64,000 nucleotides of DNA from Pseudomonas asiatica (GTDB taxonomy: Bacteria > Pseudomonadota > Gammaproteobacteria > Pseudomonadales > Pseudomonadaceae), in the NCBI RefSeq assembly GCF_040214835.1, contig NZ_CP157874.1, forward strand, positions 3,538,001 to 3,602,000, in the 5' to 3' direction. A program made the translations under genes and the position numbers. Positions 29,702 through 38,452 of the stretch are shown here, one piece after another; position 1 is the stretch's first letter; each line of letters starts with the position of its first letter. The notes beneath the pieces are model-generated. The model did no database searches. It saw nothing but the letters and a program-made list of their open reading frames with translations, and was not told the DNA's origin.

Positions 29702-29919
29702 TTCCGTTCCTTGGCGGCTAGTATCTAAGCCCTGAATGTTCCCTCAAAAAATGTGCATTCTCCAGGGGCTGCTTACGAAAACCTCGGCAGTACGGCGATT
29801 CAGCAGATCGTATGCTGTCCTCCACCAAGGGCCGCTTTGGGTCGAAAGCCACGGATCGTGGATGACTGACTTCCTCAAGGTGTGAAGTTGCCCTTCGACT
29901 GCCATCTGATTTCCCCTCG

Positions 29920-30345
29920 CTATTCCAACGACTCAAATTCCTTGAGTCTACGCCCTAAGAACTCCAGTGCTCGCTGGAATACGGGATGGCAATCGGCGTA
30001 GGGAAGCTCATCTAGCGGAGCCCAGAAAAACTCGAACACATGGCCGTGGTCATCTAGTGTCTGATGGGTCCAGCTTTCTGGGAGATAACGCAATGCTCGA
30101 CAAAGTTGAAACGACCATATTTGATCTAGATGTTCGGCATTCCAGCACCCCAAGTCCGTTTCAACTATCGCGTCGTCGATGCCAGACTCCTCTGCCAGCT
30201 CACGCAAGGCGGCCTCGCTGGGAGCTTCCCCACTCTCAATAGTGCCTTTTACCAGTTGCGTGCCTGCCATAGGGTGTCGGAATAGTAGAAGCCTGGACGG
30301 TGGCGAAGACGACAGCACTACAGGGCATACCTTGCCAGGAATCAT
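29920..30345 (-). CDS. Nudix hydrolase
   Basis: The 141-residue protein carries a complete Nudix box, GTIESGEAPSEAALRELAEESGI (G-x5-E-x7-R-E-U-x-E-E-x-G-U), near residues 34-56. It would hydrolyse a nucleoside diphosphate linked to another group; the substrate cannot be told. I chose ATG 30345 because GGAGAG lies 6 bases upstream; ATG 30357 is the alternative. Its codon use is mixed and AT-richer, as in the rest of the island. No partner gene is obvious. Confidence 0.85.
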   Translation of the reverse strand: MIPGKVCPVVLSSSPPSRLLLFRHPMAGTQLVKGTIESGEAPSEAALRELAEESGIDDAIVETDLGCWNAEHLDQIWSFQLCRALRYLPESWTHQTLDDHGHVFEFFWAPLDELPYADCHPVFQRALEFLGRRLKEFESLE

Positions 30346-30487
30346 TGCTCTCTCCATATGAAGCTCGAAAAGCCATCCATGATAGGCGTTCAGTTTGGCT
30401 TGTACGAATCGGGAAACGGAAGGGCATTGTAGGCAGAGAACGGCGTTCGACCTGATAGCCGTACGCTACTTTTCTCCAGCGTCTGCA

Positions 30488-30688
30488 ATGAGCAGTGAGC
30501 AGCACGAATTGGAACGTCGCACCTCGCGATGCAGAGGCATGGTCGCGAAGACCGAGTGGAAGAGTTCGACAGTCAAGCGCGCCGCTATCGCCCGGGTCAA
30601 GGCGATGTTCCGCGCGGCTGTGTTTGACTGGGCCGAACTGGCGAAGCTGGAAGCGAACGTAATTGGTACAGAATTGGTACAGGATTAA
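30488..30688 (+). CDS. Doubtful small reading frame, 66 aa
   Basis: A basic 66-residue frame with no recognised family and no clear ribosome site. It lies in the 30346-30806 gap, which otherwise shows only the tandem repeat at its own end. It may be the remnant of an acquired gene at the island border. Low confidence that it is translated. Confidence 0.2.
   Translation: MSSEQHELERRTSRCRGMVAKTEWKSSTVKRAAIARVKAMFRAAVFDWAELAKLEANVIGTELVQD
30661..30682. repeat. Two perfect tandem copies of an 11-base repeat
   Basis: AATTGGTACAG occurs twice in a row directly before AT-rich sequence, at the right edge of the accessory island. Confidence 0.7.
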
Positions 30689-30806
30689 ATTTCGTTCACG
30701 TTGCGCCCTTTAGTCATAAGGCATTCGACAGCAATTCAGCCATACTCCAGAATGCAGCGGTTTTTGGGGGAAAACCCTTGCACAGCCAACGACATACCAA
30801 CTTTTA

Positions 30807-31745
30807 GTGAGCCTCAACGTGAAAACATCCCTGTCCATCCTCAGCCTGCTGCTGTTGCTCACAGGTACTGCGACCCTTCCGTCGACCGCTGCTGCACAAC
30901 CCCCGGCCCAGGTTCAACGTGACCCATCCAAGCTGCACCTCGCTTCGGGCAGCGCCCTGCTGATCGACCTGAACACCAATCAGGAGCTGTATTCGAGCCA
31001 CGCCGACCGCGTGGTGCCGATTGCCTCGGTGACCAAACTGATGACGGCGATGGTAGTGCTGGATGCCAAGCAGCCCATGGATGAGATGCTCACCATGACC
31101 ATTGCCAACAACCCGGAAATGAAAGGCGTGTATTCGCGTGTGCGCCTAGGCAGCCAGCTCGACCGCCGCGAAACCTTGCTGATTACCCTGATGTCATCGG
31201 AAAACCGTGCGGCCAACACCCTGGCCAACCATTACCCTGGCGGCTACCCAGCGTTCATCAAGGCGATGAACGCCAAGGCCCGCAGCCTGGGCATGGCGCA
31301 CACCCGCTACGTCGAGCCAACGGGCCTGTCGACGCAGAACGTGTCCACGGCCCGTGACCTGGCCAAGCTGCTGATGGCGTCGCGCAAGTACCCGATGCTG
31401 AGCGAGCTGTCGACCACCCGCGAGAAGACCGTGGCCTTCCGCAAGCCCAACTACACCCTGGGCTTCCGCAACACCGACCACCTGGTGAACAAGAGCAACT
31501 GGGACATCAAGCTGACCAAGACCGGCTTCACCAATGAAGCCGGGCACTGCCTGGTGCTGCTGACCCGCATGGACAACCGCCCGGTGGCCATGGTGATCCT
31601 CGACGCCTTTGGCAAGTACACCCACTTCGCCGATGCCAGCCGCATGCGTCAGTGGCTGGAAACCGGTGCTGCCAAGCCGGCGCCGGCGGTGGCCATGCAG
31701 TACAAGGCAGAGCGGCAGAACAAGGGACGCCTGGCGGCCGAATGA
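30807..31745 (+). CDS. pbpG: D-alanyl-D-alanine endopeptidase (PBP7)
   Basis: The 312-residue protein has a signal peptide (cut near AAA-QPP, residue 30) and the peptidase S11 fold. The active-site motifs are all present: Ser74-x-x-Lys77 (SVTK), Ser131-Glu-Asn133 (SEN) and Lys238-Thr-Gly240 (KTG). It would cut peptide cross-links in periplasmic peptidoglycan. GTG at 30807 is chosen as the start; GTG 30819 is possible. It marks the return to core genome after the island. Confidence 0.93.
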   Translation: MSLNVKTSLSILSLLLLLTGTATLPSTAAAQPPAQVQRDPSKLHLASGSALLIDLNTNQELYSSHADRVVPIASVTKLMTAMVVLDAKQPMDEMLTMTIANNPEMKGVYSRVRLGSQLDRRETLLITLMSSENRAANTLANHYPGGYPAFIKAMNAKARSLGMAHTRYVEPTGLSTQNVSTARDLAKLLMASRKYPMLSELSTTREKTVAFRKPNYTLGFRNTDHLVNKSNWDIKLTKTGFTNEAGHCLVLLTRMDNRPVAMVILDAFGKYTHFADASRMRQWLETGAAKPAPAVAMQYKAERQNKGRLAAE

Positions 31746-31768
31746 CCGCCGCCTGATGCTACCCGGCC

Positions 31769-31887
31769 CTGGTAGGAGCGGCCTTGTGTCGCGATGGGCT
31801 GCAACGCAGCCCCGACGATTTGTGCATTGATGCCAACATCCCGGGGCCGCTTCGCAGCCCATCGCGACACAAGGCCGCTCCTACAGG
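31769..31887. repeat. Inverted REP pair ('gtgtcgcgatgggctg' type)
   Basis: Two facing copies of the 'taggagcggccttgtgtcgcgatgggctgc' REP variant lie between convergent genes. Confidence 0.85.
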
Positions 31888-31902
31888 GGACCGTATCCGC
31901 TG

Positions 31903-32337
31903 TCAGGCCGTGGTGCTGACCATCCCGCCCGCGCTGCTGCCACCCGTTTTCTGTAGCGCTTCGAGCAACTGCGCGGTGGCCTGCAGGATTTCACCATTGA
32001 TGGTGGCGATGCTAGCCTGCTTGGCGGACACAACTGCCAGCTTGGTGGTTTCGTCCATCTTCTGCGCCATCAACTGGGCCAGTTGCTTCTGTTCCTCGGC
32101 CAATTGCTTCTGCAGCTTCTTGATCATCTCGCGCAATTGCCTGATGTGCGCAGGCTCCGAACTTTCACTGCTGCCCTGGGCGCCTTGAGCCTGGCCGCCA
32201 CCGTTCAATTTCGACGTGTCGGCCTGAGTGCCGGCTCCACTCTCTTCAGTCTTTTGCGCATCCTGGCTGTCGGCGACCTGGGTTGTGCTCACCGCCTGGG
32301 CCGTGGTGCTGATGCTGACTGCTGCAATACCTGTCAT
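31903..32337 (-). CDS. Coiled-coil protein, possibly FlxA-like
   Basis: A 144-residue protein with a Ser/Thr/Gln-rich start and a strong coiled coil (about 68-130: HIRQLREMIKKLQKQLAEEQKQLAQL). There is no signal peptide. The layout resembles FlxA-like family proteins, but the match is by general features only. It has its own promoter region shared with the divergent pvdA gene, and no other link is visible. Confidence 0.6.
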   Translation of the reverse strand: MTGIAAVSISTTAQAVSTTQVADSQDAQKTEESGAGTQADTSKLNGGGQAQGAQGSSESSEPAHIRQLREMIKKLQKQLAEEQKQLAQLMAQKMDETTKLAVVSAKQASIATINGEILQATAQLLEALQKTGGSSAGGMVSTTA

Positions 32338-32440
32338 GTCTTACTCCCTGCGTTGCAAACGGGTCCTTGGGTTGTTCTGCCTATCGGCCGACAGGCGCAA
32401 GCCTTTAGCCCCCTGTTGCAAGTGGCCGGTCGCCCGCCAG

Positions 32441-32464
32441 TAAATTCCCCGTCGTTTGGCTCGT
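32441..32464 (+). promoter_or_regulatory. PvdS-type iron-starvation promoter of pvdA
   Basis: TAAAT (32441-32445), exactly 16 bases, then CGT (32462-32464): the iron-starvation sigma factor consensus TAAAT-N16-CGT. It lies 75 bases before pvdA. Confidence 0.8.
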
Positions 32465-32539
32465 TCCACCCAATGTACAAGCGCAGGCGCCGGCCTCTCC
32501 CGGCGAGCGTCAACATTCGACCATTATGGAACCGCAGCC

Positions 32540-33874
32540 ATGAGCCAGTCTGCAAACCCGGAAACCATCAAGGACCTGATCGGCGTGGGCTTCGGCCCTT
32601 CCAACCTGGCCCTGGCCATCGCCCTGGAAGAACTCGCCGAGTCCCAGGGCCATGCCCTCGACGCGCTGTTCATCGACAAACAGCAGGACTATCGCTGGCA
32701 CGGCGAAACCCTGGCCACCCAGAGCGAGTTGCAGATCTCGTTCCTCAAGGACCTGGTGTCGCTGCGCAACCCCACCAGCCCCTACAGCTTCGTCAACTAC
32801 CTGCACCAGAAGCAGCGCCTGGCCGACTTCATCAACCTCGGCACCTTCTACCCCTGCCGCCTCGAGTACAACGACTACCTGCGCTGGGCCGCCGAGCACT
32901 TCGCCACCCAGGCGGTATATGGCGAGGAAGTGCTGCGCATCGAGCCGGACGTGCAGGCGGGCCGGGTCGAGCACCTGCGCCTGGTCTCGCGCGACGCCCA
33001 AGGCCGCGAATACAGCCGCCGCACCCGTTCGGTGGTGGTCGGCAGCGGCGGCACGCCGAAAATCCCGGAAAAGTTCGGCGCCTTCAAGGACGACCCGCGG
33101 GTATTCCATCACTCCCAGTACCTGAGCAGCCTGAACAAGCTGCCGTGCACCGCCGGCAAGCCGATGCGCATTGCCGTGATCGGTTCGGGCCAGAGCGCCG
33201 CCGAGGCGTTCATCGACCTCAACGACAGCTACCCGTCGGTCAAGGTCGACATGATCCTGCGCGGTTCGGCGCTCAAGCCTGCCGATGACAGCCCGTTCGT
33301 CAACGAGATCTTCTCGCCGGACTACACCGACCTGGTCTACAACGAACCGGCCGACCAGCGCAGCAAGCTGCTGGGCGAATACCACAACACCAACTATTCG
33401 GTGGTCGACCTCAACCTGATCGAACGCATCTACGGCATCCTCTACCGGCAGAAGGTCGCCCACCAGTACCGCCACAACGTGCTGTGCCGGCGCCAGGTCG
33501 AAGCCGTGGTGGCCACCCGCGAAGGCCTGGAACTGACCCTGCGCGACCTTGCCACCGGCCAGCAGCAGACCCACCGCTACGACGCGGTGATACTCGCAAC
33601 CGGCTACGAGCGCCGCTCGCACCGTGACCTGCTGGCGCCCCTGGCCGGCTACCTGGAAGATTTCAGCGTCGACCGCAACTACCGCGTGCTGGCCAGCCCC
33701 GACCTGCAGGCCTCGGTGTACCTGCAGGGCTTCTGCGAAAACAGCCACGGCCTGAGTGACACCCTGCTCTCGGTGCTGCCGGCGCGCGCGGCGGAAATTG
33801 GCCGCGCGCTGTACCAGGACCTGGCGCAGCTGCACGGCAAGCCGCAACAGGCAGTGGCCCTGACCCGCGCCTGA
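32540..33874 (+). CDS. pvdA: L-ornithine N5-monooxygenase
   Basis: A 444-residue FAD- and NADPH-dependent hydroxylase that makes N5-hydroxyornithine, the hydroxamate precursor of pyoverdine. The FAD site (GVGFGPSNLALAIAL, about 16-30), the NADPH site (IAVIGSGQSAAEAF, about 213-226) and the ATGYERR motif (about residue 356) are present. The length equals that of PvdA. ATG 32540 opens the family N-terminus. A PvdS-type promoter lies upstream, so iron limitation should switch it on. A REP pair separates it from fpvG. Confidence 0.96.
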   Translation: MSQSANPETIKDLIGVGFGPSNLALAIALEELAESQGHALDALFIDKQQDYRWHGETLATQSELQISFLKDLVSLRNPTSPYSFVNYLHQKQRLADFINLGTFYPCRLEYNDYLRWAAEHFATQAVYGEEVLRIEPDVQAGRVEHLRLVSRDAQGREYSRRTRSVVVGSGGTPKIPEKFGAFKDDPRVFHHSQYLSSLNKLPCTAGKPMRIAVIGSGQSAAEAFIDLNDSYPSVKVDMILRGSALKPADDSPFVNEIFSPDYTDLVYNEPADQRSKLLGEYHNTNYSVVDLNLIERIYGILYRQKVAHQYRHNVLCRRQVEAVVATREGLELTLRDLATGQQQTHRYDAVILATGYERRSHRDLLAPLAGYLEDFSVDRNYRVLASPDLQASVYLQGFCENSHGLSDTLLSVLPARAAEIGRALYQDLAQLHGKPQQAVALTRA

Positions 33875-33913
33875 TCTCCTGCAAGACCAGCACTGCCTCA
33901 AGGCATGTACAGG

Positions 33914-34035
33914 TCCTGTAGGAGCGGCCTTGTGTCGCGAAAGGGCTGCAAAGCAGCCCCGGCAATTTGTGCGTCTGCGCTGAAACCCTGGGGCTGCTGC
34001 GCAGCCCTTTCGCGACACAAGGCCGCTCCTACAGG
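33914..34035. repeat. Inverted REP pair ('gtgtcgcgaaagggctg' type)
   Basis: Two facing REP copies lie between pvdA and fpvG. Confidence 0.85.
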
Positions 34036-34177
34036 GTCGCGCCAGCTTTCAGGTTTCTTTGCCTGAAACATTTGCTTGCATTTAAAACGGCAGGTTTTCG
34101 ATTCTCATTCGTCCTTATCAATACAGCCCCTCTTTGGCTGGGCACACGCTCGACTCCCCATTGCAGAAGACCGTCAG

Positions 34178-35371
34178 ATGGCCAAATCACCGAAAAAATC
34201 CAAATCCAGGCTGTGGTTCCTGGTCCACAGCTGGCTCGCCTTGCCGATCTGGTTCTTTGTCCTGATCGTCTGCTTCACCGGCATGCTCGCCGTGGTCAGC
34301 CAGGAAATCGTCTGGCTGGCCGACCCCGCCGTGCGCGCCAACAAGCCCGACGCCGACGCCGAGCGCCTGAGCTTCCAGCAGGTACTGGACGCCCTGCACA
34401 AGGCCGAGCCGGACATGGTGGTGGAGCGGCTGATTCAGCCCGACGGTTCGCATTTCGCGGTCAAAGCCAATGTCACCCTGCCTGACGGCACCAGCCCGAC
34501 GCTGTATATAAACCCCTACACCGGGGCCATCCAGGGCAAGACCCCGGACTTCAACTTCGAAGCCTTCACCCGCGCCCTGCACGGCTGGTGGCTGGTGCCG
34601 TTTACCAACGGTTTCAGCTGGGGCTGGTACCTGGTGTCGCTGCTCGGTCTGCCCATGCTGGCTTCGCTGGTCACCGGCCTGGTGGTGTACAAGAAGTTCT
34701 GGAAGGGCTTCTTCAAGCCGGTGCGCACCGGCCATGGTTCGCGGATTTTCTGGGGCGACCTGCACCGCCTGGCCGGGGTCTGGTCGATCTGGTTCATTGC
34801 GGTCATTTCCATCACCGGCACCTGGTTCCTGATCCAGGCGATCCTGGCCGACAACCACATCACCATTTCCAGCCGGCCCATCGTGCCGGTGATCGCCCGT
34901 GAGGACGTGCCGCAAACCCCGAATGGCAGCCCGGCAACGCGCATCGACCTGGATGAAGCGGCACGCATCGCCGGCCTGGCGGTCCCGGGGCTGGATATCA
35001 GCTTCATCTCGCTGCCGGCCACCGCCTACAGCCACATCACCCTGGCGGGGCCAGGCTGGTACCCGCTGATGTTCCAGAGCGCCTCGGTAAACCCGTACAC
35101 GCGTAATGTCGACAGCCAGTTCCTGATCAGCGACCGCTCCGCCCTGGAGTTCGTCACCGAATCCATGCGCCCGCTGCACACCGGCGATTTCGGCGGCCTG
35201 CCGATCAAGCTGGTGTGGTTCTTCTTCGGCCTGGTCCTCACCCTGATGGTGTTCAGCGGTTTGCTGATCTGGACCAAACGCACCGCCCAGGCCACCGCCG
35301 CCGCCCTCAAGCGCAGCGAGCGCGCACCGCGCATGGCGCGCCATGAACCCACCGCGGAGATCCGCCCATGA
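34178..35371 (+). CDS. fpvG: PepSY-domain inner-membrane protein of pyoverdine iron release
   Basis: A 397-residue PepSY-associated membrane protein with four helices (about 15-40, 140-165, 195-220, 345-370), and periplasmic PepSY parts in between. In P. aeruginosa FpvG is the reductase that reduces Fe(III) in the periplasm to free it from pyoverdine. The gene order here (fpvGHJK-CDEF) is the same. ATG 34178 opens the first helix (KSKSRLWFLVHSWLALPIW). It overlaps fpvH as ATGA. A weak Fur-box-like stretch lies near 34100-34120; no good PvdS site was found. Confidence 0.9.
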   Translation: MAKSPKKSKSRLWFLVHSWLALPIWFFVLIVCFTGMLAVVSQEIVWLADPAVRANKPDADAERLSFQQVLDALHKAEPDMVVERLIQPDGSHFAVKANVTLPDGTSPTLYINPYTGAIQGKTPDFNFEAFTRALHGWWLVPFTNGFSWGWYLVSLLGLPMLASLVTGLVVYKKFWKGFFKPVRTGHGSRIFWGDLHRLAGVWSIWFIAVISITGTWFLIQAILADNHITISSRPIVPVIAREDVPQTPNGSPATRIDLDEAARIAGLAVPGLDISFISLPATAYSHITLAGPGWYPLMFQSASVNPYTRNVDSQFLISDRSALEFVTESMRPLHTGDFGGLPIKLVWFFFGLVLTLMVFSGLLIWTKRTAQATAAALKRSERAPRMARHEPTAEIRP

Positions 35372-35907
35372 GCCAGGCCCAAGCCGTGCCCGTCAGCCCG
35401 CTGAAGCAACTGTGGCTGAAGTGGCGTTTTCACCTGAACATCCTGCTGATCCTCATCCCGCTGGGCTTCATGCCCAAGTACTTCGCCGACGCCAAGCTGT
35501 TCCGCGGCGAAGCGGGGCTCGGCGCCAATGTGATCAACGACATCCAGGTCGGTCCCTATACCCTGGACCTGGCCGAGATGCGTGACGAGGCGCCCCGCGC
35601 CGACGGCCCTGCCGGCCACTTCAAGGTCTTCAATGCATCGCTGTGCAAGGCCTGCGTCAACGGCGTCAAGGCGGCCTACCTGCGCATCGGCAAACCGCGC
35701 AGCCTGCGCGCCGCCGGCACGATTTTCTTCGGTGCGCCGTACAACATGGGCACCTCGTTGCCGATCCCGCCACGCACCAAGCCCGACGCGCAGATCTGGA
35801 TCACCCTGGAAGGCTGGGACGGCAGCATGCACCAGGCGTCGGTCCCCCTGGCCAAGGCATCGCCAGCCACCGTGGCCTGGCTCGAGAAACAAGGAGGCAA
35901 TAAATGA
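35368..35907 (+). CDS. fpvH: FpvH-like membrane-anchored protein
   Basis: The 179-residue protein has one N-terminal membrane helix (about 22-38, FHLNILLILIPLGFMP) and a periplasmic domain with a Cys-x-x-Cys pair (LCKACVNGVKAAYLRIGKP near residue 95). By position it is FpvH, one of the inner-membrane partners that help FpvG reduce ferri-pyoverdine. The thiol pair could take part in electron or metal handling (inference). ATGA overlaps link it to fpvG and fpvJ. Confidence 0.85.
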   Translation: MSQAQAVPVSPLKQLWLKWRFHLNILLILIPLGFMPKYFADAKLFRGEAGLGANVINDIQVGPYTLDLAEMRDEAPRADGPAGHFKVFNASLCKACVNGVKAAYLRIGKPRSLRAAGTIFFGAPYNMGTSLPIPPRTKPDAQIWITLEGWDGSMHQASVPLAKASPATVAWLEKQGGNK

Positions 35908-36224
35908 AACACCTGATGCGCACCCTCGCCCTGCCCTTGCTGGTGCTGGCCGCCGGCCCGGCCCTGGCGCACAACCCGATGTGCGAGTGCGAAGAACTGC
36001 CTGGCGGCCAGGTCAAGTGCACCGGCGGCTTCTCGGATGGCAGCGGTGCCCCCGGGGTAACCCTGGACGTGATCGCCTACGACGAACAGGTGCTGGTCGG
36101 CGGCAAGCTCGGTGATGATTCGACCCTGACCTTCAAGCGCCCGGACGGCGAATTCTACGTGCTGTTCGATGCCGGCCCCGGGCACGTGGTGGAAGTCGAC
36201 CACGCCGATATCGCCCAGCCATGA
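35904..36224 (+). CDS. fpvJ: FpvJ-like small periplasmic protein
   Basis: The 106-residue protein has a signal peptide (MKHLMRTLALPLLVLAAGPA, cut near ALA-HNP). The mature start HNPMCECEELPGGQVKCTGGFSDGSGAPG is rich in Cys and His and resembles a carboxypeptidase-regulatory-like/metal-handling fold. Position gives the FpvJ assignment. It overlaps fpvH and fpvK by ATGA junctions. Confidence 0.85.
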   Translation: MKHLMRTLALPLLVLAAGPALAHNPMCECEELPGGQVKCTGGFSDGSGAPGVTLDVIAYDEQVLVGGKLGDDSTLTFKRPDGEFYVLFDAGPGHVVEVDHADIAQP

Positions 36225-36790
36225 GCCGCGCCCAAGTGATTCGCCCGGCCGGTGCCGGGCACGAAACCCTGTACGTGCTGCTGGTCAGCCTGCTGATCGT
36301 GGTACTCGCCACCAGCGTGGTGCTGCTGCGCGGCGAACGCGAGGATGAACAGGCCATCGCCAGCCACCAGATCGACGCCCGTCGCGACCTCACCGCCGCC
36401 GAGCAAGGCCTGTACACCGACCTGCGGGTGGCCTTCGACGAAATCCAGCTGCTGCGTGAAGAAAACGCCGCCGCGCCCAGCGTGCAGGCCCTGGCCGAGG
36501 AAGGCCTGCCGCCGTTCGTGGTCGATGCCGGCAGCCAGAGCCGCGGCAGCCACCAATGGTCGTGGCTGGAGACCGGGGCCTACCTCGGCCGCAGCCAGGC
36601 CCCGGAAGTGGCCGGCAGCCTGCTGCTGATCCTGCCGGCCGACAGCACCGGCCAAGCCGATGTCTGGCTGCGCCGCGACAGCGCCGCCGTGCCCCCTGAC
36701 GACCTTGGCCAGGCCGCCCTGATCGCCGCCGGCTGGCAGCAGGTGGTCAGCCATTACGACGCCGGGGTCACCCGCGAACACCGTCACTGA
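36221..36790 (+). CDS. fpvK: FpvK-like membrane-anchored protein
   Basis: The 189-residue protein has one helix near the N-terminus (about 18-38, LYVLLVSLLIVVLATSVVLL) and a periplasmic rest whose C-terminal half includes WSWLETGAYLG. It has no recognised domain. Its place between fpvJ and fpvC matches P. aeruginosa FpvK, which supports iron reduction by FpvG. Confidence 0.83.
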   Translation: MSRAQVIRPAGAGHETLYVLLVSLLIVVLATSVVLLRGEREDEQAIASHQIDARRDLTAAEQGLYTDLRVAFDEIQLLREENAAAPSVQALAEEGLPPFVVDAGSQSRGSHQWSWLETGAYLGRSQAPEVAGSLLLILPADSTGQADVWLRRDSAAVPPDDLGQAALIAAGWQQVVSHYDAGVTREHRH

Positions 36791-36806
36791 ACCCAAGGAC
36801 TCCCCC

Positions 36807-37709
36807 ATGCTCCGCTCCGCCCTCGCCCTGCTCCTGGCCCTTGCCCTGCCGGCACAGGCCCTGGCCGATAACGGCAAGCCCCTGCGTATCGGCATTACCC
36901 TGCACCCCTACTACAGCTATGTGAGCAACATCGTCGGCGACAAGGCCGAAGTGGTGCCGCTGATTCCGGCGGGGTTCAACCCCCATGCCTACGAGCCACG
37001 GGCCGAGGACATAAAGCGCATCGGCACCCTGGACGTGGTGGTGCTCAACGGCGTTGGCCATGACGATTTCGCCGACCGCATGATCGCCGCCAGCGAAAAG
37101 CCCGGCATCAACACCATCGAGGCCAACCAGAACGTACCCTTGCTGGCGGCCACCGGCATTGCCGCCCGTGGCGCCGGCAAGGTGGTCAACCCGCACACCT
37201 TCCTGTCGATCAGCACCACCATCGCCCAGGTCAACAACATCGCCCGCGAACTGGGCAAGCTCGACCCGGACAACGCCAAGCTGTACACGCAAAACGCCCG
37301 CGCCTATGCCAAGCGCCTGCGCACACTGCGTGCCGACGCACTGGCCAAGGTCACCGAGGCGCCCAGCGCCACCTTCCGGGTCGCCACCATCCATGCCGCC
37401 TACGACTACCTGGTGCGCGACTTCGGCCTGGAGGTGACTGCGGTGGTCGAGCCAGCCCATGGCATCGAACCCAGCCCGGCCCAGCTGAAGAAGACCATCG
37501 ACCAGCTCAAGGCGCTGGATGTGCGGGTGATCTTCTCGGAAATGGACTTCCCGTCGGCCTATGTCGAAACCATCCAGCGTGAATCCGGCGTGCGCCTGTA
37601 CCCGCTGACGCACATTTCCTACGGCGAATACACCAAGGACAAGTACGAAGTGGAGATGAAGCGCAACCTCGACACCGTGGTCCGCGCCATCCAGGAGAAC
37701 CGCGCATGA
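36807..37709 (+). CDS. fpvC: Metal-ABC-type periplasmic binding protein FpvC
   Basis: A 300-residue cluster A-I (ZnuA/SitA-type) solute-binding protein with a signal peptide (cut near ALA-DNG). Metal-ligand regions typical of the family are NPHAYEPRAED (His about 55), VNPHTFLS (His about 130), a His in ATIHAAYDYL and acids in FSEMDFPSAY. FpvC takes part in iron release from pyoverdine by binding ferri-pyoverdine or Fe(II) in the periplasm together with FpvF. It starts 16 bases after fpvK and overlaps fpvD by ATGA. Confidence 0.9.
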   Translation: MLRSALALLLALALPAQALADNGKPLRIGITLHPYYSYVSNIVGDKAEVVPLIPAGFNPHAYEPRAEDIKRIGTLDVVVLNGVGHDDFADRMIAASEKPGINTIEANQNVPLLAATGIAARGAGKVVNPHTFLSISTTIAQVNNIARELGKLDPDNAKLYTQNARAYAKRLRTLRADALAKVTEAPSATFRVATIHAAYDYLVRDFGLEVTAVVEPAHGIEPSPAQLKKTIDQLKALDVRVIFSEMDFPSAYVETIQRESGVRLYPLTHISYGEYTKDKYEVEMKRNLDTVVRAIQENRA

Positions 37710-38452
37710 CCGCCGCCGCCAACCTGGTGACAGCCTGCGGGCCGCGCATCGAGTTTGCCGGCATCGACCTGACCCTGGGCCGCACCCGCATCCTCGAAAA
37801 GGTCAGCTTCAACGTCGCCGCCGGCAGCGTGCATGCCATCGTCGGCCCCAACGGCGGCGGCAAGAGTTCGCTGATCAAGACCCTGCTCGGGCAGATGCCG
37901 CACCAGGGCCAGCTGACCCTGCACTGGCCCGGCGAACGCGAAGTGATCGGCTATGTGCCGCAGGCGCTGGAGTTCGACCGTGGCCTGCCGATGACCGTGG
38001 ACGATTTCATGGCTACCATGTGCCAGCGCCGCCCCGCCTTCCTCGGCCTGTCGCGCCGTGTGCAGCCGGCCATCGACGCAGCCCTGGCGCGGGTCGGCAT
38101 GCTCGACAAGCGCAAACGGCGCATGGGCGCGCTTTCCGGTGGCGAACGCCAACGCGTGCTGCTGGCCCAGGGCCTGATCCCCGAGCCGCAACTGCTGGTG
38201 CTGGACGAGCCGATGTCGGCCCTGGATGAAGCCGGCATCCAGGTGTTCGAACAACTGCTGCAGGGCTGGCGCCAGGCCGGCACCACCGTGCTGTGGATCG
38301 AACACGACCTGGAAGCCGTGCTGCGCCTGGCCGACCGGGTTACCGGCCTGAGCCGCCAGGTACTGTTCGACGCCCCGCCCGCCCAGGCCCTTACCCCAGA
38401 GCGCCTGCTCGGCCTGTTCTCCGTTCACCCGCGTAGCGAGAGCCTTGCCTGA
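37706..38452 (+). CDS. fpvD: ABC transporter ATP-binding protein FpvD
   Basis: A 248-residue nucleotide-binding subunit: Walker A GPNGGGKSS (about 46-54), signature LSGGERQRV (about 145-153) and Walker B LLVLDEPMSALDE. With FpvE it forms the inner-membrane importer that brings the freed Fe(II) into the cytosol. Gene overlaps on both sides (ATGA and TGATG) show a single transcript. Confidence 0.93.
   Translation: MTAAANLVTACGPRIEFAGIDLTLGRTRILEKVSFNVAAGSVHAIVGPNGGGKSSLIKTLLGQMPHQGQLTLHWPGEREVIGYVPQALEFDRGLPMTVDDFMATMCQRRPAFLGLSRRVQPAIDAALARVGMLDKRKRRMGALSGGERQRVLLAQGLIPEPQLLVLDEPMSALDEAGIQVFEQLLQGWRQAGTTVLWIEHDLEAVLRLADRVTGLSRQVLFDAPPAQALTPERLLGLFSVHPRSESLA

Noticed and set aside
29718..29936. 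A 72-codon frame between the GrpB and Nudix genes
   Set aside because: It has no ribosome site or family match and overlaps the Nudix 3' end and a dispersed repeat.
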